This document shows positions 53,686-64,000 of a stretch of DNA of 64,000 nt, one piece after another. Below the pieces are notes generated by a model that was not told the origin of the DNA, ran no database searches, and worked only from the letters and a program-made list of their open reading frames with translations. The translations under genes were made by a program, and so were the position numbers. How positions within the stretch are numbered: the first letter of the stretch is position 1; the number at the start of each line of letters is the position of its first letter. The DNA is from Macrolepiota albuminosa (taxonomy: Eukaryota; Basidiomycota; Agaricomycetes; Agaricales; Agaricaceae): positions 620,001-684,000 of the forward strand of contig JAMWFC010000054.1 of the NCBI GenBank assembly GCA_027475525.1, given 5' to 3'.

Positions 53686-55230
53686 TCAACTGGTAGTCTT
53701 CTTTAGGCTCGAGTGAGTAATATATCGAGGAGGTGGTTCTGTTGCCGTCCCTGAATATACACTCTGTCGATCCCTTAAATCAGCATGAACGATTGCAACG
53801 GGAATAAGAGGTCGTGCAGATGCCTTGGGCTCTCCTAAAGGCACTCTTGGCCTAGAAGGCGTGAAGGGCTGGAGCACATTGCTATCACCCCATTCCTGTT
53901 TCTTCCCGAATAGTTCAAGCCACATCGGGAGGCGAAAGGAACGCTGAGATGGAACGGGAGGCAGTGGTCTCTCATCGGAGTACTTCGGTGGTGGGATGTA
54001 TGAATTGGATTCAGTGATCGAGGAGGATTGCCTTTCCCATCGCCGACAAAGCACGAATGCAAGAACAGCGCTGATTACAAGACCAGCAACCAAACTGCCG
54101 ACTGCAGTACCTGCTACAATGCCTCGTGCAGTTTTCTCTGGACTAAGGATAAATGGAAGTTGAAATAAACTAGTTAGATAGATCGGCGAGGTCTCACATT
54201 GTTCCTGGTGCGAGACAATTATCGGAGCCGTATCCCCCAGAATGCATAGGACCATTCGCCCAAGTTTTCCCGTCAGCGTCTACAAGTGACAGAAAGAAGG
54301 GAAACGCCCATGACTGGGAGTGTCGTTAGCGACAGGCGGATCTTAAATGCAGATACGATTACTCACCAGTGATACCGTCCAAGTGATTGGATCCATCGTT
54401 TGAGATGTGATGTTGTACGGTGGATGAAGCGCTGGTGCAACCTGATTAATGTCAGACTCCAAGTGCAACTTGTGAGATCCTGATTTACTGTTAAAGTAAA
54501 AGGTGGCTTCCCAGACTGGACTCTCAATGTTACATCGGTGCACTGTGGATGTGGTTGTTATCGTCCAACGTAAAACAGAGCAATTCATACCTGAGTAATG
54601 AACCCATATTGTGACATTGGACCACCCAGCACAGTACCCTCAACAGACAACAGGGGGGCAGCCGTAACGTTTTGACAAACTGGGTGGGTAATGGTTGAAT
54701 TCTGAATCACCGTATACATAGCTTGACATCCTCCACTGACTCCGAAGTTATCAAACTGAAGAGTGTTGATTAGAATTGCATTAGATTGAGATATCACGAC
54801 GCACCATGCAGATCTGGTACTGAAAAAGTGCATCTTGAGTAAGAGTTCACTCTCCGATGATTATAGAACAAACACACCTGCGTTCCAGGTGCAAATGGCA
54901 CCGCCCAATCCTATATATCCATGATTTAGCTCCAGTGGCTGTTGAGAAAGAGGGAAACGTACAAAAGTCAGACCACTTCCCACTGGAATGATAAAAGGTT
55001 GTATGAACGTCCTTTGTGGGTTCGAATTTTCATATTTAACGACAATAAACAAGGATTGCAAAGACCAATACGAACGATGCGTAAACCTGCATATAATATG
55101 GAGCCGTAGGATTTTGTCTATGGAGGGAAAAAAGATGTCAGGAGCCACTGTTGATCAAGTTGAAAACGTACCCTTGGGCGGTACTTCTTCCCCAAGTGAT
55201 ATGAATCGTCTCGCATTGCTCTGAAAGATC
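53686..55230 (-). CDS. Single-pass receptor-like membrane protein, multi-exon
   Basis: A basidiomycete-type secreted/transmembrane protein of unknown role. The extracellular part is spread over short exons: QCETIHITWGRSTAQG near 55180, then VGSGLTFVRFPLSQQPLEL, DNFGVSGGCQAMYTVIQNS, CTDVTLRVQSGKPPFTLTV, TSQTMDPITWTVSLV, and LVDADGKTWANGPMHSGGYG. Repeated Cys, Trp and Asn-glycosylation sites fit a secreted domain. The intron 54143-54197 (55 nt, GT-AG) joins CLAPGT to IPEKTARGIVAGTAVG, which starts the membrane helix (VAGLVISAVLAFVLC) followed by RRW. The last exon, 53686-54142, is a cytosolic tail with proline-rich PPPKYSDERPLPPVPS and EPPPRY, possible SH3/WW ligands. The signal-peptide exon was not found; two assembly duplications lie just upstream. 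Confidence 0.6.
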
Positions 55231-55454
55231 ATTGTCTTGGGAAGGCTAATCGTCACTCTGATCTACTGACCGGTTACTGGAATCGGGACCGGCTGTCCAG
55301 GTATATCGTAATCAAAGAAGAATCCCTGTGAGGAAGGGGTTTAAGTCAATATTCAATGAGCATATGCCGAAATGAAGATACCGGATTCAAGAAAGGAGTG
55401 GTTTTCGCTGATATTCCGGCAGCATAGAAAAGAAGGAGAATATCCAGCTTGCTG

Positions 55455-55608
55455 GCATTCATTGAAATGAGAAGATTGACCATGGCCCTCGTCACAGACA
55501 AGGGAAACACAGCATATACATAAGCGCCGGGGCATTCATTGAAATGAGAAGATTGACCATGGCCCTCGTCACAGACAAGGGAAACACAGCATATACATAA
55601 GCGCCGGG
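55455..55608. repeat. Exact 77-bp tandem duplication (assembly junction)
   Basis: Units 55455-55531 and 55532-55608 are identical. Confidence 0.9.
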
Positions 55609-55617
55609 AAAAAAATG

Positions 55618-55771
55618 AGGTTGGCGCATTTGTATGCTCTGTTTTTATTCTATGGGTTCAAAGTCGTCATGCCTGTCAAAGATTTATGTAAATCAGGTTG
55701 GCGCATTTGTATGCTCTGTTTTTATTCTATGGGTTCAAAGTCGTCATGCCTGTCAAAGATTTATGTAAATC
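55618..55771. repeat. Exact 77-bp tandem duplication (assembly junction)
   Basis: Units 55618-55694 and 55695-55771 are identical. With the previous pair this delimits an intervening piece of only 163 bp (55532-55694), close to 2k+1 for k=77. Confidence 0.9.
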
Positions 55772-57945
55772 AGGATACGCCCTTGACAACTATATATTTA
55801 AGCACTCAATGAATCGGTCAAGAAAGACGTGATCATCACCAGAGCAGTGTGCTTCACAGCCCCCCATTCCGGTGCACCTTGTACAATGGCGATGCCATGA
55901 TCGCGCTCCTGCCTATTTTGGTGGTCAAAACTCATCAGAAAGCGCGAAATCAAAAATGAATCACTCCAATACATTGAGAAGATGAACAACTTAGAACCCG
56001 TTTCCATGCTCTATGATGCCTTGTCAGTAACAGTCAAGCTCAGACAAGTGGGCAATAGATGGTTTCCTAACCGACTGAAATCATTTATCTACTTGGGACT
56101 CGGTTGAGGCCAGCAACAATAACAGAGCATGTTCGGTGAAGACTGCCAGAGTGGTCGAAAAGCCTCATGCGCGTACTGCGACGTCAACACTGTTCTTCTC
56201 GTTCTTGTATCAACACCAATGCGTCAAAAAATCACTTTGAGCTCTGGAATCTTCCTCGTCTCCGCGATGCACGAGCACTGCCGACTCATCAAGTTTGTTC
56301 TGATCTTTTGAAGGCTGCTTCTATGTCCTTGAAACTGATCTATCACCGACGTGCGTAGACTGGCTGTGCAAGTGGAAGACGAAGATAAAGGCGGCTTAGC
56401 TTTGGTGTAGAACGCTTGCTTGGAAAACCTGTGGTTTGTCTGCCAGACGTTTACATCGACAAGTCATTCCATATGCTCCATGGGCGTTACAGCTCAAACG
56501 AGATTACACCTTCGTTCGGGGACGGTCTTGATGAAATAGAATCTAGTATGTTGCGTTGTATCCCGAAAATTTGTGCATAAGTTGAGCTTACACGAGGGGG
56601 CGTGGCATCCCGTAATTTTATAGCGTAGTTACCTTTCGATGTTCCGTGGTAATAGGTGCCAAGTGCTTCGTTCTCGATAAAACGGGAAACAGAGAAGTTC
56701 CTGAATGATCTCGTGGAACGGCGCGCATCCTTGCCATCCCCGATTTATGCGATGAGTCTCCACAAGACTCGGGTGTAATCGGTCTTCCAAAAGCCATACT
56801 ACTTCTTTCTTACATGACTGTTCGAGTCTCTGCAATGCTGGAAGTTACCGACGAATGCATGAATTTACGACGGAGAGCAATGGCCTTCCTATTCCTATTT
56901 GTTTATCATCCTTGATCTCGTTTTGCTTGTCGTGGAGCCTGATATATCCTCAGCATTCAACACTGTGCCTGCCTCGGCATGTCGAGGAATGGTAGGTCAG
57001 GTGTTCACTTACCTCGTGTATTTTATGTTTCTGCTTTCCCCTGATGCTATTTGTAGAGATTTTTCCTCAAGAGCTCCTCGGTCTGTGTAGTATCTCGTGC
57101 AAGCAAGCTAGACCGAGGGCAACACAACCGACAGGCACTACTACAGCTCCCCAGCATTCATTCCTGCTGTTCGTTTTCCTCATTGCATAACTGGTACGTC
57201 ATTGTCATCTCCCCGTGTTTGCCAACCTTTTGGCTTCCGTTCGCCAGACAGACGGGTCCTGATATCCCCGCGCTCCTTGTGCCTGTTCCACAGAAAGGAA
57301 CCGATCATTGAAGTAAGGTAAGTATATACATACACCTTAGGGGCCGATCCGGAAAGTGTAAAGACATTGGAGAAAGTCGCTGGCCTTGGGCAGAGGTTCT
57401 AAACGATTTTTAATAGCATAAGAGAATAGTGGGTGCGCGTCCCTTGATAGCATGTGTATTTTATACGGGATCATCAATGAATACATTGTCAATAAGTGGT
57501 CGACGCGAGACGCGCCGGTTCCGTTGACGTGATCCATACTCCGATCACCTACGTTTCTTTCGCTGAAAAAAATCCAGGTTGTAGTAGCAAATGAGGCCGA
57601 TTTCGACGGCTGGACCATTGTTGTATTGTTCAAAGGGTCCAATAGGAAATCGCGGACTTGTTTTGATTGGGAGAACAAAAGAAGATGTGGTGGTGGTCCG
57701 TGCGCGGGAACTGATTTGTGTACAGAAAGCTGTGAATCTGTGGTCAGTCCTTGCGTCACGATTGTGACTTTTAGCAGCCGAAAATCTGCGCACTGACCAC
57801 CGTGCTCGACGCCGGACACAGCGAGCTCAATGGTTCACACGACGAGCAGCACAACGACCATTTATAAAGGTAAAGTCACGCACCGATCGTGGCCACAGCT
57901 GCCCGAGGAGCTCTTACGGTGTGTCCACTAACGTTGGCGCCACAT

Positions 57946-60727
57946 ATGAGCACTGAATCCTTTGGGTATGGCAGGATAATCGCCACTTTCTACCTGCTAG
58001 ATATTTCTTCTACTAGCTATTGCCCGCAGTCATGGGAGTTACGCGAGACTTGGCATCAGCGTATGGTCTACACCGCGTTACGCGACGCCAACGAGCTCGA
58101 GAGACACATGATGGCCATCTGTCCTCAGTGGCATCTAGCACGTATGTAGTTCGTCCTGATTTACTGCGCCACACTCACGTTTCGTAGTGCAATATCACCT
58201 CTTCTGGAATCAGGCAATAGCGTTAATTGACCCAACTGACGCGCTTGGTCACCACCAGTTCATTGTACCCAGAAATGGATCCCTCAATTCTTCTGTAACC
58301 AATGCACAGCCTACCAGGATTTCTCCGTTTTACCACTTTCGCAACATCACACGCGTCAGTTGCTTCGTCTGCCGCGTTAACGTGCCCAACTCTACCACAG
58401 GCCTTGCGAATGCAAAACGCTTGGGCCGTAACAATTTCCTCCGCACTATCGCCCTCTGCCGTGAGCATGACCGCCGCCCAACTTCTTACTGCGGAATGTG
58501 CCTGCGTGCCGCACCTGCGTACGATGCTGCGCTCGTCGGTGCACAAGCAGCAAACGCTGCCCAGCAGGAACATCTCATCGGCGTTATCGACAACGATGAC
58601 AAGGAGACTTTCCCGAATGTTGAAGCTACCTGTAGATCATGCCGTATCGAGTGGCTGTGGAAGCGCGCAGGCGAGACTCCCGGAGATCGTGAAGCCATTG
58701 GTGGACACAGGTTCGAATCCAGCGACTGGGAGACACGCAACGTCGTCGACTCCTTCCTCGACCTAGCAGAAGGATGCATCAAAGATGTGCTTTTCCTTGC
58801 TCGCGAGAAGTTGTGGCTCAAGAAAAACACTCGCCTTGACTTCATGCTCAAGATGCTGAAAAAGACGAACAAAATCGACAGTGAAGGCCTCGAGGGCCTC
58901 GAACGCTATGAGGAGGAGGAAGAGTCGAGTGACAGCGAGGAAGACATCGAACTTTTGCAGATGGAAGAGGCCCATGTACGTGATATGGCACTGGGGGATT
59001 GGGCTAGGGCTCGGATACTCGATGGGCACTGGATAAGTCCTGCTGACACGTGGTATCACCACACGATGAATGGGTACAAGGATTACGTGCCGGCCGTCCA
59101 CCCCTGTCCTTGGACGTGCTCTCCGTCTTCCGATTCAGGCCAGGACGATGAGACAGGGGTGCATCCCCTACCTTCTACTCTCAAGGGAACGATTCCGCCA
59201 ACATTTGGACTCTGTGAGCAGGCGTTCAGTGCTCATCAGCGCCAGTTGAAGGAGATCCTGGTCCCGCCCATGCGTAATTTCGTGCGCAAGATAGTTATTG
59301 AATGTCAGACGCCCGGGATGGGGTACGGACGTGGGATAGAAGATCCTGCGATTAGGGCATCGAAGATGTCTATGGAGGATGTCTTATCGGAGTTGAGGAA
59401 CGAGGAGGGCGTGTGGCTTAACGGACTCGACTGGGTGCAACGGAGAATGAATGATTCTCAGGAGCGAGACTCGAAAAGGAGAGATTCGAGTACGACTACG
59501 ATGGGAACAGATAGTGATGATTCTTCGACGTCGAGTGGGAGCCGGTCTTCAAATGAAACAAGTCCTGTCATGTCGACGACGACGCTGCAGACAACACCAT
59601 CGCCCCCACCCCCGCCGATAGATGATAAGAAGGACGAAATTATCACTTCAAATACTACGCCTGCTCCTGCGCCGGTCCCTGTGATGATCTCTATCGACCC
59701 CGTAGAGGATCCGCCGAGGCCCATTCACACAGTGCCCTACATTCCATCCACCGCCCTGTGATGATCTCTATCGACCCCGTAGAGGATCCGCCGAGGCCCA
59801 TTCACACAGTGCCCTACATTCCATCCACCGCTGCCCACCTACCGCCATATACCATGGACGCGCTTAAATCCGTATGTCCCCCTCTCCTACATTTCTCATT
59901 TAGATCTAATTTTAATTTGTTATTTCACCCAGGCTTGGAGAGAGGCCTGCGCTCCCCTATATCGCTGCAGATGCTCCATCTGTCTACGTGCTGCAGCTCG
60001 TGCACATGCCAGTGCCCATCCCCAGCCTAGAGTGAAAGTTGTTCCTTCGCAAATACCAACCACCCCAGAAACGCAACCGGTCAAGCTGTCGACGGTCAAG
60101 CTGGAGGAAGTTATCGATATTGATGGGGAAGGTGAAGATGAAATCGAGGATGATGTGGATACGTACGATGAAGATGAAGAAAACACGGAAGACTTGATGG
60201 AAGAAGAAGTGCGCGAGGTCGAAGGGTTTGAGGAGTTCGAGTCCACGTCTGCATCGGACGGGAGCGAGGTTGTGGAAGTCGATTCGTCGGAGGAGCTGTC
60301 TTCTCCGGCTCTCCCGACTGTTGCCATTCCGCGGTCTAGAAAGCGATCCAGCGATGAGCTTGATATCGATGTTACGCACGAACGCGATTACTACGACACG
60401 ACGGATGGTCTATCGCTGCGTGGTGGGACGCCTCCAAAGAGAGCGCGGACGGACGAAAATAACTCACCTGCATATCAACTTACAACCACAAACGGGGCAG
60501 ACGTCCCCCATCGGCTGCGAAAGCGTAGCTCGGAGGAGCTAGACGAGCTCCCGAGGGATAAGTTGTTGGTTAAGAGCAAGAAGATGAAGGTTTCCAGTGA
60601 TGGGACGCCATCCTCGGTCTGCGAACTACCGTCTGAGTCCCCGCCTCCGACGACGACAAGCGACGTGTCTTTGTCAAGGCCTTCATCTGTCCCGCTTTCC
60701 ACCTCCACGCGCACCAGCGACACATGA
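57946..60727 (+). CDS. Conserved-looking Cys-rich acidic nuclear-type protein, unknown function
   Basis: Large three-exon gene. Exon 1 ends at 58141; a 46-nt intron (58142-58187) joins QWHLA to LQYHLFWNQ in frame. Exon 2 carries Cys pairs CFVCRVNVP, CREHDRRPTSYCGMC and CRSCRIEW, spaced like zinc-binding sites, then an acidic stretch (EEEEESSDSEEDIELLQMEE), a folded-looking part (FGLCEQAFSAHQRQLKEIL) and a Ser/Thr/Pro-rich region. After an intron beginning GTATGTCC (about 59872-59934), exon 3 has CAPLYRCRCSICLRAAARA, a long acidic run (IDIDGEGEDEIEDDVDTYDE) and repeated basic motifs RKRSSDELD, RKRSSEELD and PPKRARTD that look like nuclear localisation signals. The 77-bp duplication 59678-59831 creates a false stop at 59759-59761; ignoring it, the frame continues from PYIPSTA to AHLPPYTMDALKS. 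The start could be further upstream. I know no named family. Confidence 0.65.
59678..59831. repeat. Exact 77-bp tandem duplication (assembly junction) inside a coding exon
   Basis: Units 59678-59754 and 59755-59831 are identical. The reading frame of the Cys-rich gene shifts across it by 77 bases and continues in the matching frame beyond. Confidence 0.95.
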
Positions 60728-60734
60728 TGTCCTA

Positions 60735-61360
60735 GTGGATTGATGCCGTTTTCGTGTTCTAATTTCACCTCTTGTCCCGTGTTCTCATCAATGTATCGAA
60801 AGTGTCGTCCTTATTATCCCTGCCGCATGCTCTGTATCACATATTTTCTCCCTCTATATTTATTCTGAATTGCCTTTTATTTCTCGTGGAATTTCTTGGT
60901 CTTGAAACTTCGCTGGTCGCTTCGAAGGTTCAATTCCGTATTCTTTCCTATTCACTATCCACCCAATTCCGTCTGTTTAACTGCTAGTTTTGATTGTAAA
61001 TTCCTACCTACTTTTTCTTGCTTGTATTACTATATCTAAGTACGTTTCCGTGTCTCAATAAACAGATCGAATGGAATAGGGTCTCTGCCCTGCTTTCCAA
61101 AAACTCTATTCGTCTGAGGATACATGGAAAACAAACCTTCCTTGGGTGGACCCTTGACAAAGCTTGATAAAGCAGTATAACAACTGCTACTTACTTCATA
61201 GATTAAGTCAACATAATAGCGTATATATACCAACTAAGTCCTGCTCAAGTTCGAGGCGCATTGGCCTAGCCTGGACAATCACACCGTCTACACATGATAA
61301 ACCCTCACGTTCCAGCACTCGGCACGGACGTCTGACTCATAATGGGACACAATCTAGGAC
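60735..61360. other. Intergenic, no gene seen
   Basis: T-rich sequence 3' of the Cys-rich gene and 3' of NTPase copy C; the two genes are convergent. No feature is supported. Confidence 0.5.
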
Positions 61361-61367
61361 GCTGTAC

Positions 61368-64000
61368 TCAACCTCCGGCCTCTTTGCCTGAGAATTCGTA
61401 AACTTTCACGCCATCGGATACTTTATTGGACTTGTCGGCGTCATCAGTCATGACCGTTTCCGCGTGCTGGTCCTCAATGACATGAGCACCAATGCGACTT
61501 CCATTCTTCATATTTGCCCAATCAAACGACGATTGAGCTGCCCAGTAAGGCTTCATCCGCCGGATCGCATTAAGGAACTCGTCTTCAGTTCGTGGATGTT
61601 CTGCCAACATATCCTTGTGTGCCAAAAGACCGGAGTACGAAAATTCACCAACGACATTGTACGCCCGTTTCGAACATCCCGTAATGCCTAGTTCGTAGCG
61701 TGGGTAAGTGTAAGGCCTTTCCCGCAATTCTTGCTCGAGTTCGAATGAGGAAACCTTGACTCTAGAGGGCGACATAAGTTCCATCCCGATAGTAATATAT
61801 GGGCGTTCTTTGTGCGCCTCTGTCTGAGTCTGGCTGAAGAACTCAAAGGTCTCCTGGGCGTCAATGTGAATGAACGTGTGGCTGAGCCTGTTCCTCACTT
61901 GAATGAAGATTGCGGTCATACTCCACCGGTTTGGATTTGGATTCTCTTTGCTGCTAATCCACACAGGAATAAGAAGGCCGGCTTGATCCATATTGAGGTA
62001 GCCCTGGATTGCCGCGCCCCGTACAAAAAGCAAGTAGACAGCTTCATCGGTGATCGTCGACTGGTCGCCTGCCTTGACAAACTGCGTGAAATGCACAAAC
62101 GCGTCTTTGAACGCTTCTTCAAGCGTCTCTCCTCGCATGTTTCCCGGTTCCGCTTTAAGAACTGACTCGATGTCCTCCTTCGGAATGAGAGCACGGAGAA
62201 AGTCGACGACGGGAATCATCTTGCTGAACGAGATATCGTCTTTGACTAAGGTGCCCTCAAGGGAGGGGCTCTTCAAAATCGAGATGTCATGGGCCAGAAT
62301 GCAGAGTATCCTCGCGACCAGTTCTTCTCTCTGTCCCTTGTCGATCAGCCCCTTGTCAAGCCACGCTGAGATTGCAAATGGTATGTCATGCTTGTATACT
62401 GCTACGATCCTGTCGATTATCTCTTTTGACCACTCTAGCTCTTTGGGATCCGTTCCCAATACTTTGACCTGACATTTTTTGAATATTGAACGAGAGGCTG
62501 CTTCTGCCACGAAAGGTTCGGACGAGTATCCACCACGGAGATACTGTCGATGCTGTGGAACGGAGTACACATTTCGCATGCTGCTGGCGACGAGGAGTCC
62601 TTCGAGTAAAACGGCTTCGTCTCGGTTAGACTCGAAGGTCAGATCAATACGAACGGCAAGAGGCGGAATCAGCTCTTTAAGTGGATAATCGTGAAGTTTA
62701 TCCCGGGTTGTATCCTCGATATGTAATTCCAATTTCCGCACGGCGTAATCCATCAGGGCCTGTACATCTTCTGTCTGCGACTCTTCCAAAAGTGCCCAAA
62801 ACCTGGAATACACAGTTTGAGGGAACAAATAAGGCATAAAACCAATTATATGTGGCTTACAGCGGACGACCAAATCGCGCCATGAACTTCAAAGAACATA
62901 TCTCTTCAGAGGAATGATCACCTTCGGTCACAAGAATCGGTTCCTTCCAGACATCAAAAGGAAGTTCAACAAAAGGTGCATGCATATTATCGTCACTTTC
63001 TGCAGACTCAAACGACACGGGGCGGGAAGACCAGAAATTTTGTGCACCCGTCGGGGGGGTAGACTCAGACAAACGTGAATACGTCGACAGGAATAGTGCA
63101 AAGACTGGCGCTCTCGTCATGTAGGTGAAAGCTTTGCACAGGCACTGATAAGCTGTGCGTTTCGGTACCTCTTTAGGTGTTACCGTGGCCTTGGTAAGAT
63201 GATGTGCTTCATCGAAATAGAAGATGAAAGCAGGTTCTGAACCATTCCCCTCAGGTTTGATTTTCTGCGAGACTTCAGTCAGGAAGGTCCTTACTGGGAA
63301 ACAATATCAGCACCAGATTCATTCCCCTCAGGTTTGATTTTCTGCGAGACTTCAGTCAGGAAGGTCCTTACTGGGAAACAATATCAGCACCAGATTCTTC
63401 ACGGCCGACCAAATACCCACAGACCTTTCCTTCGAATATCCTCAAATGGGACATCCTCGTTTAAAATGTCTTTGAATTCTTCCAAAGGTGTAATCATGTC
63501 GATTGCGGCAGTATACATCTCCATGCGTACCTTGCTCTGAGGATCACCGATATGCTTGTACCATTCTGCAGCAAGATCTTCGGTCCTATGACCCGACGCC
63601 TTCTGTTCATCGATCCAGGCGTCAGCAAAGGCGACGGCCTGCAGTAAAAACAGCAGATAGCGACGCTGAACATAGAGTACTGTCTTGAATTCAAATCCGC
63701 AGAAGAAATCGACTAGCGGTTTTCCATTGGCATAATCACCAAGTGGGTAGCCTTCGTCGTGAGGTCAGAATTGATACATAATACGAAATTTGTCTGATCG
63801 GGGTCTCAGGATTATCGGAATCGCGAAAAGACACTGCGAGAGCTGGTCCATTAGCCGAGATTTACCGGTTCCTGATCCCTGAATGATGGAAAGAAAATTC
63901 CCGTAAGGTTTGTCGAAGCGGGAGCCATTAGCCGAGATTTACCGGTTCCTGATCCCTGAATGATGGAAAGAAAATTCCCGTAAGGTTTGTCGAAGCGGGA
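61368..64000 (-). CDS. P-loop NTPase with C-terminal nuclease-like domain, copy C (5' end outside window)
   Basis: Minus-strand gene almost identical to copy B by eye. Its P-loop keeps the full GSGTGKSRLMDQ-type frame near 63865, unlike copy B. Walker B sits near 63215, and the second exon is 62861-63293. The last exon, 61368-62802, is open for about 480 codons and encodes AKSWLDKGLIDKGQ-type helical sequence, then the nuclease-like pair DQAGLLIPVWIS and IFIQVRNR, where Lys of QxK is replaced by Arg. The intron 62803-62860 (58 nt) matches that of copy B. It lacks the roughly 40-residue linker present in copy B. Two 77-bp assembly duplications (63244-63397, 63848 to the window end) interrupt the 5' half. 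Function is unknown; Crinkler-lineage relationship is inferred from architecture only. Confidence 0.65.
62803..62860 (-). other. Intron in NTPase copy C
   Basis: A 58-nt GT-AG intron after FGRPL, same place and length as in copy B. Confidence 0.8.
63244..63397. repeat. Exact 77-bp tandem duplication (assembly junction) in NTPase copy C
   Basis: Units 63244-63320 and 63321-63397 are identical. Copy B has the corresponding sequence once, which gives an internal control that the duplication is not part of the gene family. Confidence 0.95.
63848..64000. repeat. 77-bp tandem duplication at the window end (assembly junction), over Walker A of copy C
   Basis: Unit 1 is 63848-63924; unit 2 starts at 63925 and is cut by the window end after 76 bases. 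Both include the P-loop region, which copy B has once. Confidence 0.9.

Larger units (their letters stand above)
55235..57880. other. No identified gene; two assembly duplications
   Basis: Contains duplications at 55455-55608 and 55618-55771. Frames such as 56899-57090 (hydrophobic) and 57337-57819 (minus, 160 codons) have no recognisable domains. The latter could be a real unknown gene, but nothing supports it. Confidence 0.4.

Noticed and set aside
57337..57819. A 160-codon minus-strand frame as a gene
   Set aside because: No motif, no splice pattern, and an overlapping frame is equally open; left as unassigned.
61812..62688. Plus-strand frames of 69-140 codons
   Set aside because: Antisense to NTPase copy C; the same shadow frames occur antisense to copy B, as expected from sequence similarity.
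18512..64000. 77-bp pairs as minisatellites or a CRISPR-like array
   Set aside because: Each pair has different sequence, only two units and no spacers; identical period in unrelated sequence points to assembly overlap instead.

Overview
The window reads as nuclear DNA of a mushroom-forming basidiomycete (Agaricomycetes), probably a wood or litter decayer. The basis is: about 45-60 nt spliceosomal introns at family-conserved positions, two GH7 cellobiohydrolase genes, a white-collar-1 type LOV/PAS sequence without zinc finger, a fungal TET/JBP-type dioxygenase, and an expanded family of P-loop NTPase plus nuclease-like proteins. Every call rests on reading translations by eye; no search or alignment was run.

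Layout. (1) 1-18.5 kb is AT-rich and looks like a graveyard of transposons and host-gene pieces: a decayed LOV/PAS photoreceptor (2.4-4.3 kb), a possible nucleoporin piece (4.6-5.1 kb), an APC/C subunit Cdc16 piece with introns (5.0-5.8 kb), a TET/JBP-like 2OG-Fe(II) dioxygenase (7.0-9.8 kb), FG-nucleoporin Nsp1 and J-domain pieces (12.2-13.0 kb) and a DDE transposase with many nonsense changes (14.9-16.5 kb). (2) 18.5-31 kb holds a P-loop NTPase/nuclease-like gene (copy A), then a metabolic group: class III CoA-transferase, lactonase beta-propeller and a PrpF-family isomerase. (3) 31.5-38 kb holds a single-pass membrane protein and two convergent GH7 genes, one with and one without a CBM1. 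(4) 39-45 kb holds low-complexity hypothetical proteins and a geranylgeranyl diphosphate synthase with frameshifts. (5) 45-64 kb holds two close copies (B and C) of the NTPase/nuclease-like gene in opposite orientation, bracketing an alpha/beta hydrolase, a single-pass receptor-like protein and a cysteine-rich acidic protein.

The most important technical observation is 16 adjacent direct duplications, all with a period of exactly 77 bp, in unrelated sequence contexts from 18.5 kb to the end. Unrelated sequences sharing one exact period are best explained by untrimmed k=77 overlaps between joined assembly edges. They break the reading frames of one GH7 gene, duplicate an exon of the GGPP synthase, and interrupt the cysteine-rich protein and two NTPase copies. 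Several other genes carry single-base frameshifts that may also be assembly errors. Biologically, the most interesting parts are the mosaic of host-gene fragments with retained introns next to a TET/JBP gene and a mutated transposase, and the three-copy NTPase/nuclease-like family.
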